A stretch of DNA of 49,443 nucleotides from Faecalibacterium sp. An121 (GTDB lineage: Bacteria; Bacillota; Clostridia; Oscillospirales; Ruminococcaceae), in NCBI RefSeq assembly GCF_002160915.1, contig NZ_NFLM01000019.1, positions 1 to 49,443 on the forward strand. Reading direction: 5' to 3'. The notes below the pieces were generated by a model. The model searched no databases. It saw only the letters and a list, made by a program, of their open reading frames with translations, and was not told where the DNA came from. Positions 7,754 to 16,392 of this stretch are shown piece after piece. The number at the start of each line of letters is the position of its first letter. The first letter of the stretch is position 1. A program made the translations under genes and the position numbers.

Positions 7754-8791
7754 ATGCAAATCATCGTGGATCTGATGGGCGGCGACAACGCCCCCCTGGC
7801 CCCGCTGGACGGGGCCGCACAGGCGGTCAAGGAATACGGCGTGCAGATCATCGGCCTCGGGGATGAGGCCCTGATCCGCAAGATGGCCGCCGACAACCAT
7901 ATCTCCCTGGACGGCATCCGGCTGGTCCACTGCTCCGAGAACATCGAGATGTGCGACGAGCCGGCCCGCGCCGTCCGCCAGAAGAAGGATTCCACCATCG
8001 TGGTGGGCCTGAATATGCTCAAGGAGGGCAAGGGGGACGCCTTCGTCTCGGCCGGCAGCACCGGCGCGCTCCATGTGGGCACCAGCCTGATCGTGCGCAC
8101 CCTGCGGGGGATCAAGCGCCCGGCCCTGGCCACCCTCATCCCCGCCCAGAAAAAGCCCTACCTGCTTCTGGACGCCGGCGCCAACGTCGAGTGCCGGGTG
8201 GATATGCTGGAGGCCTTCGCCGTCATGGGCAGCTGCTATATGCAGCGGGTGGAGGGCCGGAAGGACCCCGCCGTGGCCCTGGTGAACAACGGCGCCGAGG
8301 AGTCCAAGGGCACCCCGCTGCTGCGTGAGGCCCACCAGCAGCTCAAGACCACCCCCGGCATCCGCTTTGTGGGCAACATCGAGCCCCGGGACGTGCCCTC
8401 CGGCAGCGCGGACGTGGTGGTCTGCGACGGCTTCACCGGCAACGTGGTGCTCAAGCTGACCGAGGGCGTGGCCAAGATGATCATGGGGATGATCAAGGAG
8501 ATGTTCCTGTCCGGCCTTACCACCAAGCTGGCCTATCTGCTGCTGCGCGGCCCCATCGCCGGACTGAAAAAGCAGATGGACAGCGAGGAATACGGCGGCG
8601 CGCCCTTCCTGGGGGCACGGCAGCCGGTCATCAAGGCCCACGGCTCGTCCAAGGCCAAGGGGGTCAAGAACGCCATCCGCCAGGCCAAGATCTGCGTGGA
8701 GAACGATCTGTGCGGCACCATGCAGGCCGCCCTGGACGATGTGGCCGCCGCCAACGCCGCCGCCAAAGCCGCCGGCGGGGCGGAAGAATGA
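7754..8791 (+). CDS. plsX: Phosphate acyltransferase PlsX
   Basis: PlsX converts acyl-ACP and phosphate to acyl-phosphate, the substrate of PlsY, starting membrane phospholipid synthesis. It is 345 residues with the family start MQIIVDLMGGDNAP and the conserved SAGSTGAL (110-117 region). The partner plsY lies 38 kb away at 45903. In many Firmicutes acpP follows plsX; here rnc follows at once and no acpP is present. The stop overlaps an alternative rnc start. Confidence 0.97.
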   Translation: MQIIVDLMGGDNAPLAPLDGAAQAVKEYGVQIIGLGDEALIRKMAADNHISLDGIRLVHCSENIEMCDEPARAVRQKKDSTIVVGLNMLKEGKGDAFVSAGSTGALHVGTSLIVRTLRGIKRPALATLIPAQKKPYLLLDAGANVECRVDMLEAFAVMGSCYMQRVEGRKDPAVALVNNGAEESKGTPLLREAHQQLKTTPGIRFVGNIEPRDVPSGSADVVVCDGFTGNVVLKLTEGVAKMIMGMIKEMFLSGLTTKLAYLLLRGPIAGLKKQMDSEEYGGAPFLGARQPVIKAHGSSKAKGVKNAIRQAKICVENDLCGTMQAALDDVAAANAAAKAAGGAEE

Positions 8792-8811
8792 ACCGGAAGG
8801 AGGGCGCACGG

Positions 8812-9486
8812 ATGGCGCATCCGCTTGAAAAGATCATCGGTTATACCTTCAAGGACCCGGGCCTGCTGCTGACCGCCCTGACCCACACCAGCTACGCCAA
8901 CGAGAGCCGGACCCCGGTGGCCCACAACGAGCGGCTGGAGTTCCTGGGGGACAGCGTGCTGCAGATCGTGTCGGCAGACTATCTGTTCCACGCCTACGCC
9001 GACCGCCCCGAGGGCGATCTGACCCGCATCCGCTCCAGCCTGGTCAGCGAGGGGGCCCTGTTCCAGTTCGCCCAGGAGATCCACCTGGGGGACTATCTGC
9101 GGCTGGGCAAGGGCGAGGAGCGCTGCGGGGGCCGGGAGAGGCCCAGCGTGGTGTCCGACGCCTTTGAGGCCCTCATCGCCGCGCTCTACCTGGACGGCGG
9201 GATGGAGACGGCCCGCCGGTTCATCCTGCCCTTCATCACCGAGGGCAAGCACGCCGAGGCCGACTACAAGACCCGCCTGCAGGAGATCGTCCAGCAGAAC
9301 CCCGAGGAACGGCTGAGCTATGTGGTGGAGAAGGAGACCGGCCCCGACCACGACAAGCACTTCGTGGTGGCGGTGCGGTTCAACTCGGACTGCGTGGCCC
9401 GGGGCGAGGGCAAGAGCAAGAAGGCCGCCGAACAGCACGCCGCCCGGGAGGCCCTGAAGCTGCTGGGCGTGCTGCAGGAAAAGTAA
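8812..9486 (+). CDS. rnc: Ribonuclease III
   Basis: RNase III cuts double-stranded RNA and matures rRNA. The protein is 224 residues with the signature NERLEFLGDSVL (39-50), a second acidic patch SDAFEALIAALYLDGG, and a C-terminal double-stranded RNA-binding domain (about 155-224, ending GKSKKAAEQHAAREALKLL). I chose the ATG at 8812 because AAGGAGG lies 8-9 nt upstream. A start at 8788, overlapping the plsX stop, would add 8 residues with a poor ribosome-binding site. Next to smc and ftsY, the classic Firmicute order. Confidence 0.96.
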   Translation: MAHPLEKIIGYTFKDPGLLLTALTHTSYANESRTPVAHNERLEFLGDSVLQIVSADYLFHAYADRPEGDLTRIRSSLVSEGALFQFAQEIHLGDYLRLGKGEERCGGRERPSVVSDAFEALIAALYLDGGMETARRFILPFITEGKHAEADYKTRLQEIVQQNPEERLSYVVEKETGPDHDKHFVVAVRFNSDCVARGEGKSKKAAEQHAAREALKLLGVLQEK

Positions 9487-9489
9487 CGC

Positions 9490-12400
9490 ATGGTACTGAA
9501 GGAGCTGGAGATCCAGGGGTTCAAGAGCTTCCCCGACAAGGTCAAAATCGCCTTCGGCCCGGGCGTCACCGCGGTGGTGGGGCCCAACGGCTCGGGCAAG
9601 AGCAACCTGTCCGACGCGGTGCGCTGGGTGCTGGGGGAGACCAGCAGCCGCCAGCTGCGCAGCGCCGGCAAGATGGAGGACGTCATCTTCGGGGGCGCCG
9701 CCCGGCGGGGGGCCATGGGCTATGCGTCGGTGCGGCTGACGCTGGACAACACCGCCCACACCCTGGACCTGGACGCCGGCGAGGTGACCATCGGGCGGCG
9801 GTATTACCGCTCGGGGGACAGCGAGTACACCATCAACGGCCAGGCCTGCCGGCTGAAGGATATCTATGAGCTGCTGCTGGATACCGGCATCGGCCGGGAC
9901 GGCTACTCGATCATCGGCCAGGGCCGGATCGCCGAGATCGTGGCCGCCAAGGGCAGCGAGCGCCGGGAGATCTTTGAGGATGCCTGCGGCATCGCCAAGT
10001 ACCGCTACCGCAGGACCGAGGCCGAACACCGGCTGGCCGGGGCCGAAGCCAATCTGGAGCGGCTGCGGGACATTTTGCAGGAACTGGAAAGCCGGGTGGG
10101 CCCCCTGGAAAAGGAGGCCGGAAAGGCCCGCGCCTACCTGGAGCTGGCCGCCCGGCGCAAGAGCCTGGAGGTGACGCTCTGGGTGGAGGGCATCCGGGCC
10201 GCCCGCGCGGCCATGCAGCAGCTGGCCCGGGACTGCGAGACCGCCCAGGCCGCCTACGACCGCCAGGACCAGGCGGACAAGGCCGCCCAGCGGGAGGCTG
10301 AGGAGATCCGTATGCAGGCGCAGCGCCTCACGGTGGAGATCGAGCGCCTGAATGGGGATATCCGCAGTATCACCGAACAGATCAGCACCAGCGGCAGCCG
10401 CATCGCGGTGCTGGAAAACGACCGCGCCCACGGCCGCCAGAGCGCCGAAGCCCTGCGGCAGGAGCTGGAGCAGGGGGTGTCCGGCCAGCAGGACGCCGCC
10501 CGGGAGCTCCAGCGCCAGAAGGACGCCGCCGACGAAGCCGGCCGGCAGGCCGAAGCCCTCGCCGGGCAGATCGACAGCCTGGAACAGCAGCTGGCCCAGC
10601 TGCAAAGCCGCACCGACGCGGCCAGCGCCCTCGAGGAACAGCTGCGCCGCCGGCTGGCGGAGGCCTCGGCACAGCAGACCGCCGCCCGTGTGGAGGAGGC
10701 CGCCGCCGAAGCCGCCCGGCAGGCCGCCGCCGGCCGTCTGCCCGAGGCGCAGGACGCCGCCCGGCAGCAGCAGGCGAAGCTTGCGGAGGACCAGGCCAGC
10801 CTGACCGATACGGTGCACTATCTGGAGATGCTGGACAAAAGCCAGAAGCAGCTGGCCAACGTCCGGGCGGGCCTTTCCCTCAAGCTGGCCAGCCGCCAGA
10901 AGGCCCTGGCCGCCGCCCGGGAGGAGCAGCAGACGGCAATCCGCAGCCGGGACGCCGCCGCCCAGCGCCTGGCCGTATTGCAGGAACTGGAAAAGAACAT
11001 GGAGGGCTACCAGCACTCGGTCCGCGCCGTCATGCAGGCGGCCGCCGGAGGACGGCTGCGGGGGATCATCGGGCCGGTGTCCTCCATCCTGACGGTGGAG
11101 CCGGGGTGCGAGGTGGCGGTGGAGACCGCCCTGGGGGCCGCCATGCAGAACATCGTGGTGGAAAACGAGGCGGCCGCCAAAGCCGCCATCGCCCTGCTGC
11201 GCCAAAAGAACGCGGGCCGCGCCACCTTTCTGCCCCTGGATACCGTCCAGCCCGGGCTGTTCCGGGGGGAACTGCCCCTTTCGGCCCGGCTGGCCAGCAG
11301 TCTGGTGCAGGCCGACGCGCGCTACCGGGACGTCGTTTCCCACCTTCTGGGCCGGGTGGTGGTGGTGGAGGACATCCACGCCGCCGGCAAGGCGGCCCGG
11401 AGCCTGGGCTACCGCAGCCGGGTGGTCACCATGGACGGCCAGGTGGTCAACGCGGGCGGCAGCTTCACCGGCGGCAGCGTACAGCGGTCGGCGGGGCTGT
11501 TCACCCGGCGCCAGGAGATCCGGGACCTGGAAAAGAAGATCGCCTCCCTGGAGCAGGACTGCACGGTGGCCGGCGTCCGCGCCGCCCAGTGCAAGAGCCA
11601 GGTGGACGCGGTGTCCGCCGACCTGACCGCCGCCCAGGCCGAAGAGCGCACCGCCGCCGACGACCGGCTGCGGGCCGACGCCGAACGCCGGCGTCTGGAA
11701 CAGGCGGTGCAGCAGGGCCGGGAGGCCGCCGCCCAGGCCGCCGCCCGGGCCGAAGCGCTGGAGGAGGAGATCCGTGCCCGGCAAAAGGACGCCGCGTCCG
11801 CGTCCGGGCGCAGGCAGCAGCAGGAAGCCCTGGCCGCCGGTCTGACCCGGCAGCTGGAGCAGCTGAGCGCCGGGGACGATGACTTTGCGGCCCGGCAGTC
11901 GGAACTGTCCGGCCGGCTGGAAGCGGCCCGCCTGGAACAGCTGGCCCGCCAAAAGGACGCCGAGCTGTGCCGCAGCCGCGTCGCGGACTGGGAAGCCCGC
12001 CTTGCGGATGCCGGCGCACGCCGCCGGGAGCTGGAGGAGAACATCCGGCAGCTGGAACAGCAGGACGCCCGCCTTGCCCAGGCCATCGGCCAGGTGCAGG
12101 ACGAGACGGCCCGCAGCCGGGAGGCCATCCGCCAGAAAGAGGCCGCCATCCGGGATGCGGCGGACCGCCGGCTGGAACAGCAGGCCGCCGAGACCCGGGC
12201 CCAGGCCGCCGCCCGGGCCGCCGCCGAGCAGCGGGAGGAGGCCGGCCGTGAGATGGCCCGCCTGTCCGAGCGCAAAAGCGCGGCGGAAGGGGAGTACGAC
12301 CAGCTGGCCGCCAAGCTCTGGGACGAGTACCAGCTGACCCCCACCGACGCGGCCGGGCTGTGCGTGGACTATTCGTCCATGGCCGCCCTGCGGGCCCAGG

Positions 12401-13047
12401 TGGCCGAGGTGCGGGGCAGGATCCGCGCCCTGGGCAGCGTCAACGTGGGGGCGGTGGAGGAGTACCAGGAGGTACAGACCCGCTACCAGACCCTGAAAGC
12501 CCAGGTGGAGGACGTGCAGCAGAGCAAGGACCGCCTGGTGCGGATGATCGGGGAGCTGAACGGCCAGATGCGGGAGATCTTCAGCCGCAACTTTGCGGCC
12601 ATCAACCGGCATTTCGGCCAGGCCTTCGCCCAGCTGTTCGGCGGGGGACAGGCCGCCCTCGCGCTGGAAGACCCCGGCGACGTGCTGGGCAGCGGCATCG
12701 AGATCCAGGTCAGCCCGCCGGGCAAGGTGATCCGGAACCTGGAAGCCCTTTCGGGCGGGGAGCGGGCGCTGGTGGCCATCAGCATCTACTTCGCCATCCT
12801 GGCGGTCAACCCCTCGCCCTTCTGCATCCTGGACGAGATCGAGGCCGCCCTGGACGACGCCAACGTCACCCGCTTCGCCCAGTATCTGCGGCGGATCAGC
12901 GACAAGACCCAGTTCATCGTCATCACCCACCGCCGGGGCACCATGGAGGCCGCCGACGTCCTGTATGGGGTCACCATGCAGGAGGACGGCGTGTCCAAAC
13001 TGCTCCGGCTGGATCTGGACCATGTGGACGCCAGCCTGGTGTCCTGA
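9490..13047 (+). CDS. smc: Chromosome segregation ATPase SMC
   Basis: SMC dimers, with ScpA and ScpB, extrude DNA loops and organise the chromosome. The protein is 1185 residues, the normal length. Walker A is GPNGSGKSN (31-39). The first coiled coil covers about 165-500, the hinge about 505-670 (GCEVAVETALGAAMQNIVVE), and the second coiled coil about 670-1020. The C-terminal head has the signature LSGGE (1087-1091) and Walker B FCILDE (1111-1116). The coils are Ala-, Gln- and Arg-rich, reflecting the high GC. scpA and scpB are not in the window. Confidence 0.98.
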   Translation: MVLKELEIQGFKSFPDKVKIAFGPGVTAVVGPNGSGKSNLSDAVRWVLGETSSRQLRSAGKMEDVIFGGAARRGAMGYASVRLTLDNTAHTLDLDAGEVTIGRRYYRSGDSEYTINGQACRLKDIYELLLDTGIGRDGYSIIGQGRIAEIVAAKGSERREIFEDACGIAKYRYRRTEAEHRLAGAEANLERLRDILQELESRVGPLEKEAGKARAYLELAARRKSLEVTLWVEGIRAARAAMQQLARDCETAQAAYDRQDQADKAAQREAEEIRMQAQRLTVEIERLNGDIRSITEQISTSGSRIAVLENDRAHGRQSAEALRQELEQGVSGQQDAARELQRQKDAADEAGRQAEALAGQIDSLEQQLAQLQSRTDAASALEEQLRRRLAEASAQQTAARVEEAAAEAARQAAAGRLPEAQDAARQQQAKLAEDQASLTDTVHYLEMLDKSQKQLANVRAGLSLKLASRQKALAAAREEQQTAIRSRDAAAQRLAVLQELEKNMEGYQHSVRAVMQAAAGGRLRGIIGPVSSILTVEPGCEVAVETALGAAMQNIVVENEAAAKAAIALLRQKNAGRATFLPLDTVQPGLFRGELPLSARLASSLVQADARYRDVVSHLLGRVVVVEDIHAAGKAARSLGYRSRVVTMDGQVVNAGGSFTGGSVQRSAGLFTRRQEIRDLEKKIASLEQDCTVAGVRAAQCKSQVDAVSADLTAAQAEERTAADDRLRADAERRRLEQAVQQGREAAAQAAARAEALEEEIRARQKDAASASGRRQQQEALAAGLTRQLEQLSAGDDDFAARQSELSGRLEAARLEQLARQKDAELCRSRVADWEARLADAGARRRELEENIRQLEQQDARLAQAIGQVQDETARSREAIRQKEAAIRDAADRRLEQQAAETRAQAAARAAAEQREEAGREMARLSERKSAAEGEYDQLAAKLWDEYQLTPTDAAGLCVDYSSMAALRAQVAEVRGRIRALGSVNVGAVEEYQEVQTRYQTLKAQVEDVQQSKDRLVRMIGELNGQMREIFSRNFAAINRHFGQAFAQLFGGGQAALALEDPGDVLGSGIEIQVSPPGKVIRNLEALSGGERALVAISIYFAILAVNPSPFCILDEIEAALDDANVTRFAQYLRRISDKTQFIVITHRRGTMEAADVLYGVTMQEDGVSKLLRLDLDHVDASLVS

Positions 13048-13085
13048 ACGCACATACATCCCACAAAACAGCAGGAGGTTCCCCT

Positions 13086-14033
13086 ATGGGCCTGTTCGGC
13101 AGAAAGAAAGACAAGGAAAAAACCAAAGAGAAAATGGAAAACGGCCTCAGAAAGACCCGCACCGGCTTCTGGGGCAGCATCATCAACACCCTCACCGGCG
13201 CGGAGATCACCGACGATCTCTACGACGAGCTGGAGGAGCAGCTGATCCTGGCAGACGTGGGGGCCGAAGTGGCCCTGCACCTGGTGGAGCGGCTGCGGGA
13301 AGAGGTGAAAGCCCAGCATCTCAAGACCGGCGACCAGGCCATGGACGCGCTGCGGGAGATCCTGCGCCAGGAGATGGAGCCGGAGTGCGAGATGCAGCTG
13401 GACGGCCATCCCGCCGTCATCCTGGTGATCGGGGTGAACGGGGTGGGCAAGACCACCAGCATCGCCAAGCTGGCCAGCTACTACCGCGAGCAGGGCCGCC
13501 GGGTGATGCTGGCCGCCGGCGACACCTTCCGTGCGGCCGCCAGCGAGCAGCTGGACATCTGGGCCGGACGGGCCGGCGTCCCCATCGTCAAGGCGGGGGA
13601 GGGCGCCGACCCGGCGGCGGTCATCTTTGACACCGTCAAGTCGGCCCAGGCCCGGGGCTACGATATGGTCATCGCCGATACGGCCGGACGGCTGCACAAC
13701 AAGGCCAATCTGATGGCCGAGCTGTCCAAGATCAGCCGCAGCGTCCGCAAGGCCGCCCCCGAGGCCAGCCTGGAGACGCTGCTGGTGCTGGACGCCATCA
13801 CCGGCCAGAACGCCATCAGCCAGGCCCGGGAATTCTGCCGCGCCGCCGACGCCAGCGGGGTCATCCTGACCAAGCTGGACGGCACCGCCAAGGGCGGATG
13901 CGTGGTGGCGGTCAAGCAGCGGCTGGGCCTGCCGGTGCGGTTCATCGGGGTGGGGGAGGCCATCGACGACCTGCTGCCCTTTGACGCGGCGGGCTTCGTG
14001 GAGGAGCTGCTGCCCCGGAAATGGAGGAGCTGA
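13086..14033 (+). CDS. ftsY: Signal recognition particle receptor FtsY
   Basis: FtsY is the membrane-associated GTPase that receives Ffh-ribosome complexes at the Sec translocon. It is 315 residues. A short basic N-terminal tail (1-25) leads into the NG domain: P-loop GVNGVGKTT (116-124), DTFRAAASEQL (146-156), DTAGR at about 200 and TKLDG at about 262. The acidic A domain of E. coli FtsY is absent, as in other Firmicutes. The ribosome-binding site is AGGAGG. Follows smc by 38 bp. Confidence 0.97.
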   Translation: MGLFGRKKDKEKTKEKMENGLRKTRTGFWGSIINTLTGAEITDDLYDELEEQLILADVGAEVALHLVERLREEVKAQHLKTGDQAMDALREILRQEMEPECEMQLDGHPAVILVIGVNGVGKTTSIAKLASYYREQGRRVMLAAGDTFRAAASEQLDIWAGRAGVPIVKAGEGADPAAVIFDTVKSAQARGYDMVIADTAGRLHNKANLMAELSKISRSVRKAAPEASLETLLVLDAITGQNAISQAREFCRAADASGVILTKLDGTAKGGCVVAVKQRLGLPVRFIGVGEAIDDLLPFDAAGFVEELLPRKWRS

Positions 14034-14035
14034 CC

Positions 14036-14674
14036 ATGAAGATCTGTGCAGCCACCGGCAATCCCGGCAAGCTCAGGGAGCTGCGCCGGATCCTGGAGGC
14101 CCAGGGCCACCAGGTGCTCAGCCAGAAGGAGCTGGGCCTCGACCTCGACCCGGAGGAGACCGGCTCCACCTTTGCGGAAAACGCGGCCATCAAGGCCGCC
14201 GCCTTTGCGGCCGCCAGCCGTCTGCCCACCGTCGCCGACGACTCGGGCCTGTGCGTGGACGCGCTGGATGGCGCGCCGGGCGTGTACAGCGCCCGCTACT
14301 GCGGCCGTCACGGGGACGACGAGGCCAACAACGACAAGCTGCTGCGGGTCATGCAGGACCTGCCCGCGGAAAAGCGGGGGGCGAGATTCGTCTCGGCGGT
14401 TTGCCTGATGATGCCCGACGGCCGCGCCCTGACCTGCATGGGGGAGTGCCCCGGCCGGGTGGCGTTTGCCCGGCAGCCCGGGGACTACGGCTTTGGCTAC
14501 GACCCCCTGTTCATCCCCGACGAGCGGGGCGTGCCGGGGGGCGGCAAGCGGCCCAACACCGAACACGACAGCTACGCCCAGCTGACCCCCGAAGAGAAGG
14601 ACGCCATCAGCCACCGGGGCCGCGCCCTGGAGGAGCTGGAAAAGCGTCTGCCCGCATTTTTGAGCGAGACATAA
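14036..14674 (+). CDS. rdgB: Non-canonical purine NTP pyrophosphatase (RdgB/HAM1)
   Basis: The enzyme hydrolyses ITP, dITP and XTP to monophosphates, cleaning the nucleotide pool of deaminated purines. It is 212 residues. It starts MKICAATGNPGKLRELRRIL, where TGNPGK binds triphosphate. It also has VADDSGLCVDALDGAPGVYSARY and FGYDPLF, all family hallmarks. The ATG at 14036 follows GGAGG by 8 nt and begins 2 nt after the ftsY stop. Confidence 0.95.
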   Translation: MKICAATGNPGKLRELRRILEAQGHQVLSQKELGLDLDPEETGSTFAENAAIKAAAFAAASRLPTVADDSGLCVDALDGAPGVYSARYCGRHGDDEANNDKLLRVMQDLPAEKRGARFVSAVCLMMPDGRALTCMGECPGRVAFARQPGDYGFGYDPLFIPDERGVPGGGKRPNTEHDSYAQLTPEEKDAISHRGRALEELEKRLPAFLSET

Positions 14675-14687
14675 AAGGAGAGACACC

Positions 14688-14984
14688 ATGCTTACAAGTA
14701 AACAGCGCGCCATCCTGCGCGGCAAGGCCAATACCATGGACCCGGTCTTTCAGATCGGCAAGGGGGAGATCGACCAGCCCCTCATCGACGCGGTGAAAAA
14801 CTGCCTGGACGCCCGGGAGCTGATCAAGCTCAAGGTGCTGGAGACCAGCATGTACAACGCCCGGGAGGCTTCGGTGCTGCTGGCCGAGGCCACCGGCGCC
14901 GACTGCGTGCAGGTCATCGGCTCCAAGTTCGTGCTGTATCTGCAAAAGAAAAAGGACAGCGCCTACGCTGACTTGCTGAAATGA
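14688..14984 (+). CDS. yhbY: CRM-domain RNA-binding protein YhbY
   Basis: This 98-residue single-domain protein associates with pre-50S ribosomes in other bacteria. The fold is shown by MLTSKQRAILRGKA, QIGKGEID, LIKLKVLETS and QVIGSKFVLYLQKK. The ribosome-binding site AAAGGAGAG is close to the ATG. Its stop overlaps the nadD start (ATGA), so the two are translationally coupled. The yhbY-nadD-yqeK-rsfS order is conserved in Firmicutes, here with an LCP gene inserted before rsfS. Confidence 0.95.
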   Translation: MLTSKQRAILRGKANTMDPVFQIGKGEIDQPLIDAVKNCLDARELIKLKVLETSMYNAREASVLLAEATGADCVQVIGSKFVLYLQKKKDSAYADLLK

Positions 14985-15649
14985 AACTGCTGCTGTACGG
15001 CGGCACCTTCGACCCGCCCCACAACGGCCACCTGAACAATCTGCGCGCCGCGGCCGGGCGGGTCCGGCCCGACCTGGTGGTGGTGATGCCCGCCGGGGTG
15101 CCCCCCCACAAGGCGGCCAGCGCCACCCCGGCCGAGCTGCGGCTGGAGATGTGCCGCTGCTTTTATGCGCTGGAAGGGACGCCCGGCCTGCCCCGGCTGA
15201 CCGTCAGCGACTGGGAAGTGTGCCAGGCCCGGGAGGGCCGCCGCAACTACACCGTCCTGACGCTGGAGATGCTGGCGGCGCGCTGTCCCGGCGCCACCCT
15301 CTATCTGACGGTGGGCAGCGATATGCTGGAATCGTTCCGGACCTGGTACCGCTGGCAGGATATCCTGCGCCTGGCCCGCCTGGTGGTGGTCAGCCGCGAG
15401 ATCGGGGACGACCCCGCCCTGCACCAGGCGGCCCGCGCCCTGGACCCGTCCGGCAGCCGCATCCTGATGGCGCCGGCCCGGGCCGTGCCGATGGCCAGCA
15501 GCGAGATACGCCGGCGCCTGGCTGCCGGTGAGGACTGCGCCGCCGCGCTGCCTTTGCAGGTGCGGCAGGTGATAAGCCGGGAGGGGCTGTACCAGAGCTT
15601 CGAGCCGCCCGCTCCGCCCCGCCGCTGCCGCCATCCCGGGGAGTCGTAA
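14981..15649 (+). CDS. nadD: Nicotinate-nucleotide adenylyltransferase
   Basis: NadD joins nicotinate mononucleotide and ATP to form deamido-NAD, a key step in NAD synthesis. It is 222 residues. The nucleotidyltransferase signature GGTFDPPHNGH (7-17) includes the HxGH-type HNGH, and the C-terminal ASSEIRRRL matches the ISSTxIR motif. The start overlaps the yhbY stop by 4 nt. A Pro/Arg-rich tail of about 15 residues ends the protein. Confidence 0.96.
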   Translation: MKLLLYGGTFDPPHNGHLNNLRAAAGRVRPDLVVVMPAGVPPHKAASATPAELRLEMCRCFYALEGTPGLPRLTVSDWEVCQAREGRRNYTVLTLEMLAARCPGATLYLTVGSDMLESFRTWYRWQDILRLARLVVVSREIGDDPALHQAARALDPSGSRILMAPARAVPMASSEIRRRLAAGEDCAAALPLQVRQVISREGLYQSFEPPAPPRRCRHPGES

Positions 15650-15686
15650 AAACGCGTCACTGTGTATAGGAAAGGAAGGCTGCTCT

Positions 15687-16277
15687 ATGGATCTTGAGGA
15701 AGCAAAGGCCCTGGCCCGCAAACACCTGGGCAACAAGCGCTATCAGCACACCCTGAACGTGGAGGAGATGGCCGTCCGGCTGGCCGCCCGCTATGGGGCC
15801 GACCCGCACAAGGCCGCCCTGGCCGCCCTGCTGCACGATACCGCCAAGGAGATGCCCACCGCCCGGCAGCTGGAGCTGCTGCGCCAGTACCCGGATCTCG
15901 CCGGCGACACCGAGAACCGCCCCACCCCCGTGTGGCACGGGGTGTGCGCCGCCATCCTGGCCCAGACCCAGTGGGGGGTCACCGACCCCGAGATCCTCTC
16001 GGCGGTGGCCTGCCACACCACCGGCAAGCCGGGGATGTCCCTGCTGGACAAGATCCTCTACCTGGCCGACATGACCTGCGCCGAGCGGGACTTTGAAGGG
16101 GTGGAGCAGCTGCGCCGGCTGGAGTTCGAGGACATCGACCAGGCCATGCTGGCCGCCCTGGAGCAGTCGGTGGGCTTTGTCCGGCACGGGGGGCGGCCGT
16201 TGGACCCCATGTCCGCCGCCACCCTCGAGGACATCCGGAAGACGGCGGCCCAAAAGGACGGAAAGGTGAAGGTTTGA
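15687..16277 (+). CDS. yqeK: HD-domain nucleotide hydrolase YqeK
   Basis: YqeK proteins hydrolyse diadenosine tetraphosphate symmetrically to ADP in characterised Firmicutes. This 196-residue protein has the HD metal site: His21, His50-Asp51 in LLHDTAKE, a histidine in VWHGVCAA and an aspartate in YLADMTCAERDF. The ribosome-binding site is AAAGGAAGG. The neighbours nadD and rsfS are its usual partners. Confidence 0.93.
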   Translation: MDLEEAKALARKHLGNKRYQHTLNVEEMAVRLAARYGADPHKAALAALLHDTAKEMPTARQLELLRQYPDLAGDTENRPTPVWHGVCAAILAQTQWGVTDPEILSAVACHTTGKPGMSLLDKILYLADMTCAERDFEGVEQLRRLEFEDIDQAMLAALEQSVGFVRHGGRPLDPMSAATLEDIRKTAAQKDGKVKV

Positions 16278-16286
16278 TAAAACGGA

Positions 16287-16315
16287 TTGCAGATTCCGCC
16301 CGAGAATGCTATACT
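16287..16315 (+). promoter_or_regulatory. Sigma-A promoter of LCP gene-rsfS-leuS
   Basis: TTGCAG (16287-16292) and TATACT (16310-16315) are separated by 17 bp. A GCCGCCC/GGGCGGC hairpin with a 4-nt loop (16329-16346) lies in the transcript leader. Confidence 0.82.
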
Positions 16316-16392
16316 ACTAAAAGACTGTGCCGCCCGCTTGGGCGGCAACGACACACAGCCTGTGCATACAGGCCTCTGAAGGAGACTGGACT

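Noticed and set aside
8533-13059. Minus-strand frame of about 1500 codons opposite rnc and smc
   Set aside because: It is a mirror of high third-position GC in the plus-strand genes; composition is low-complexity and no family fits.
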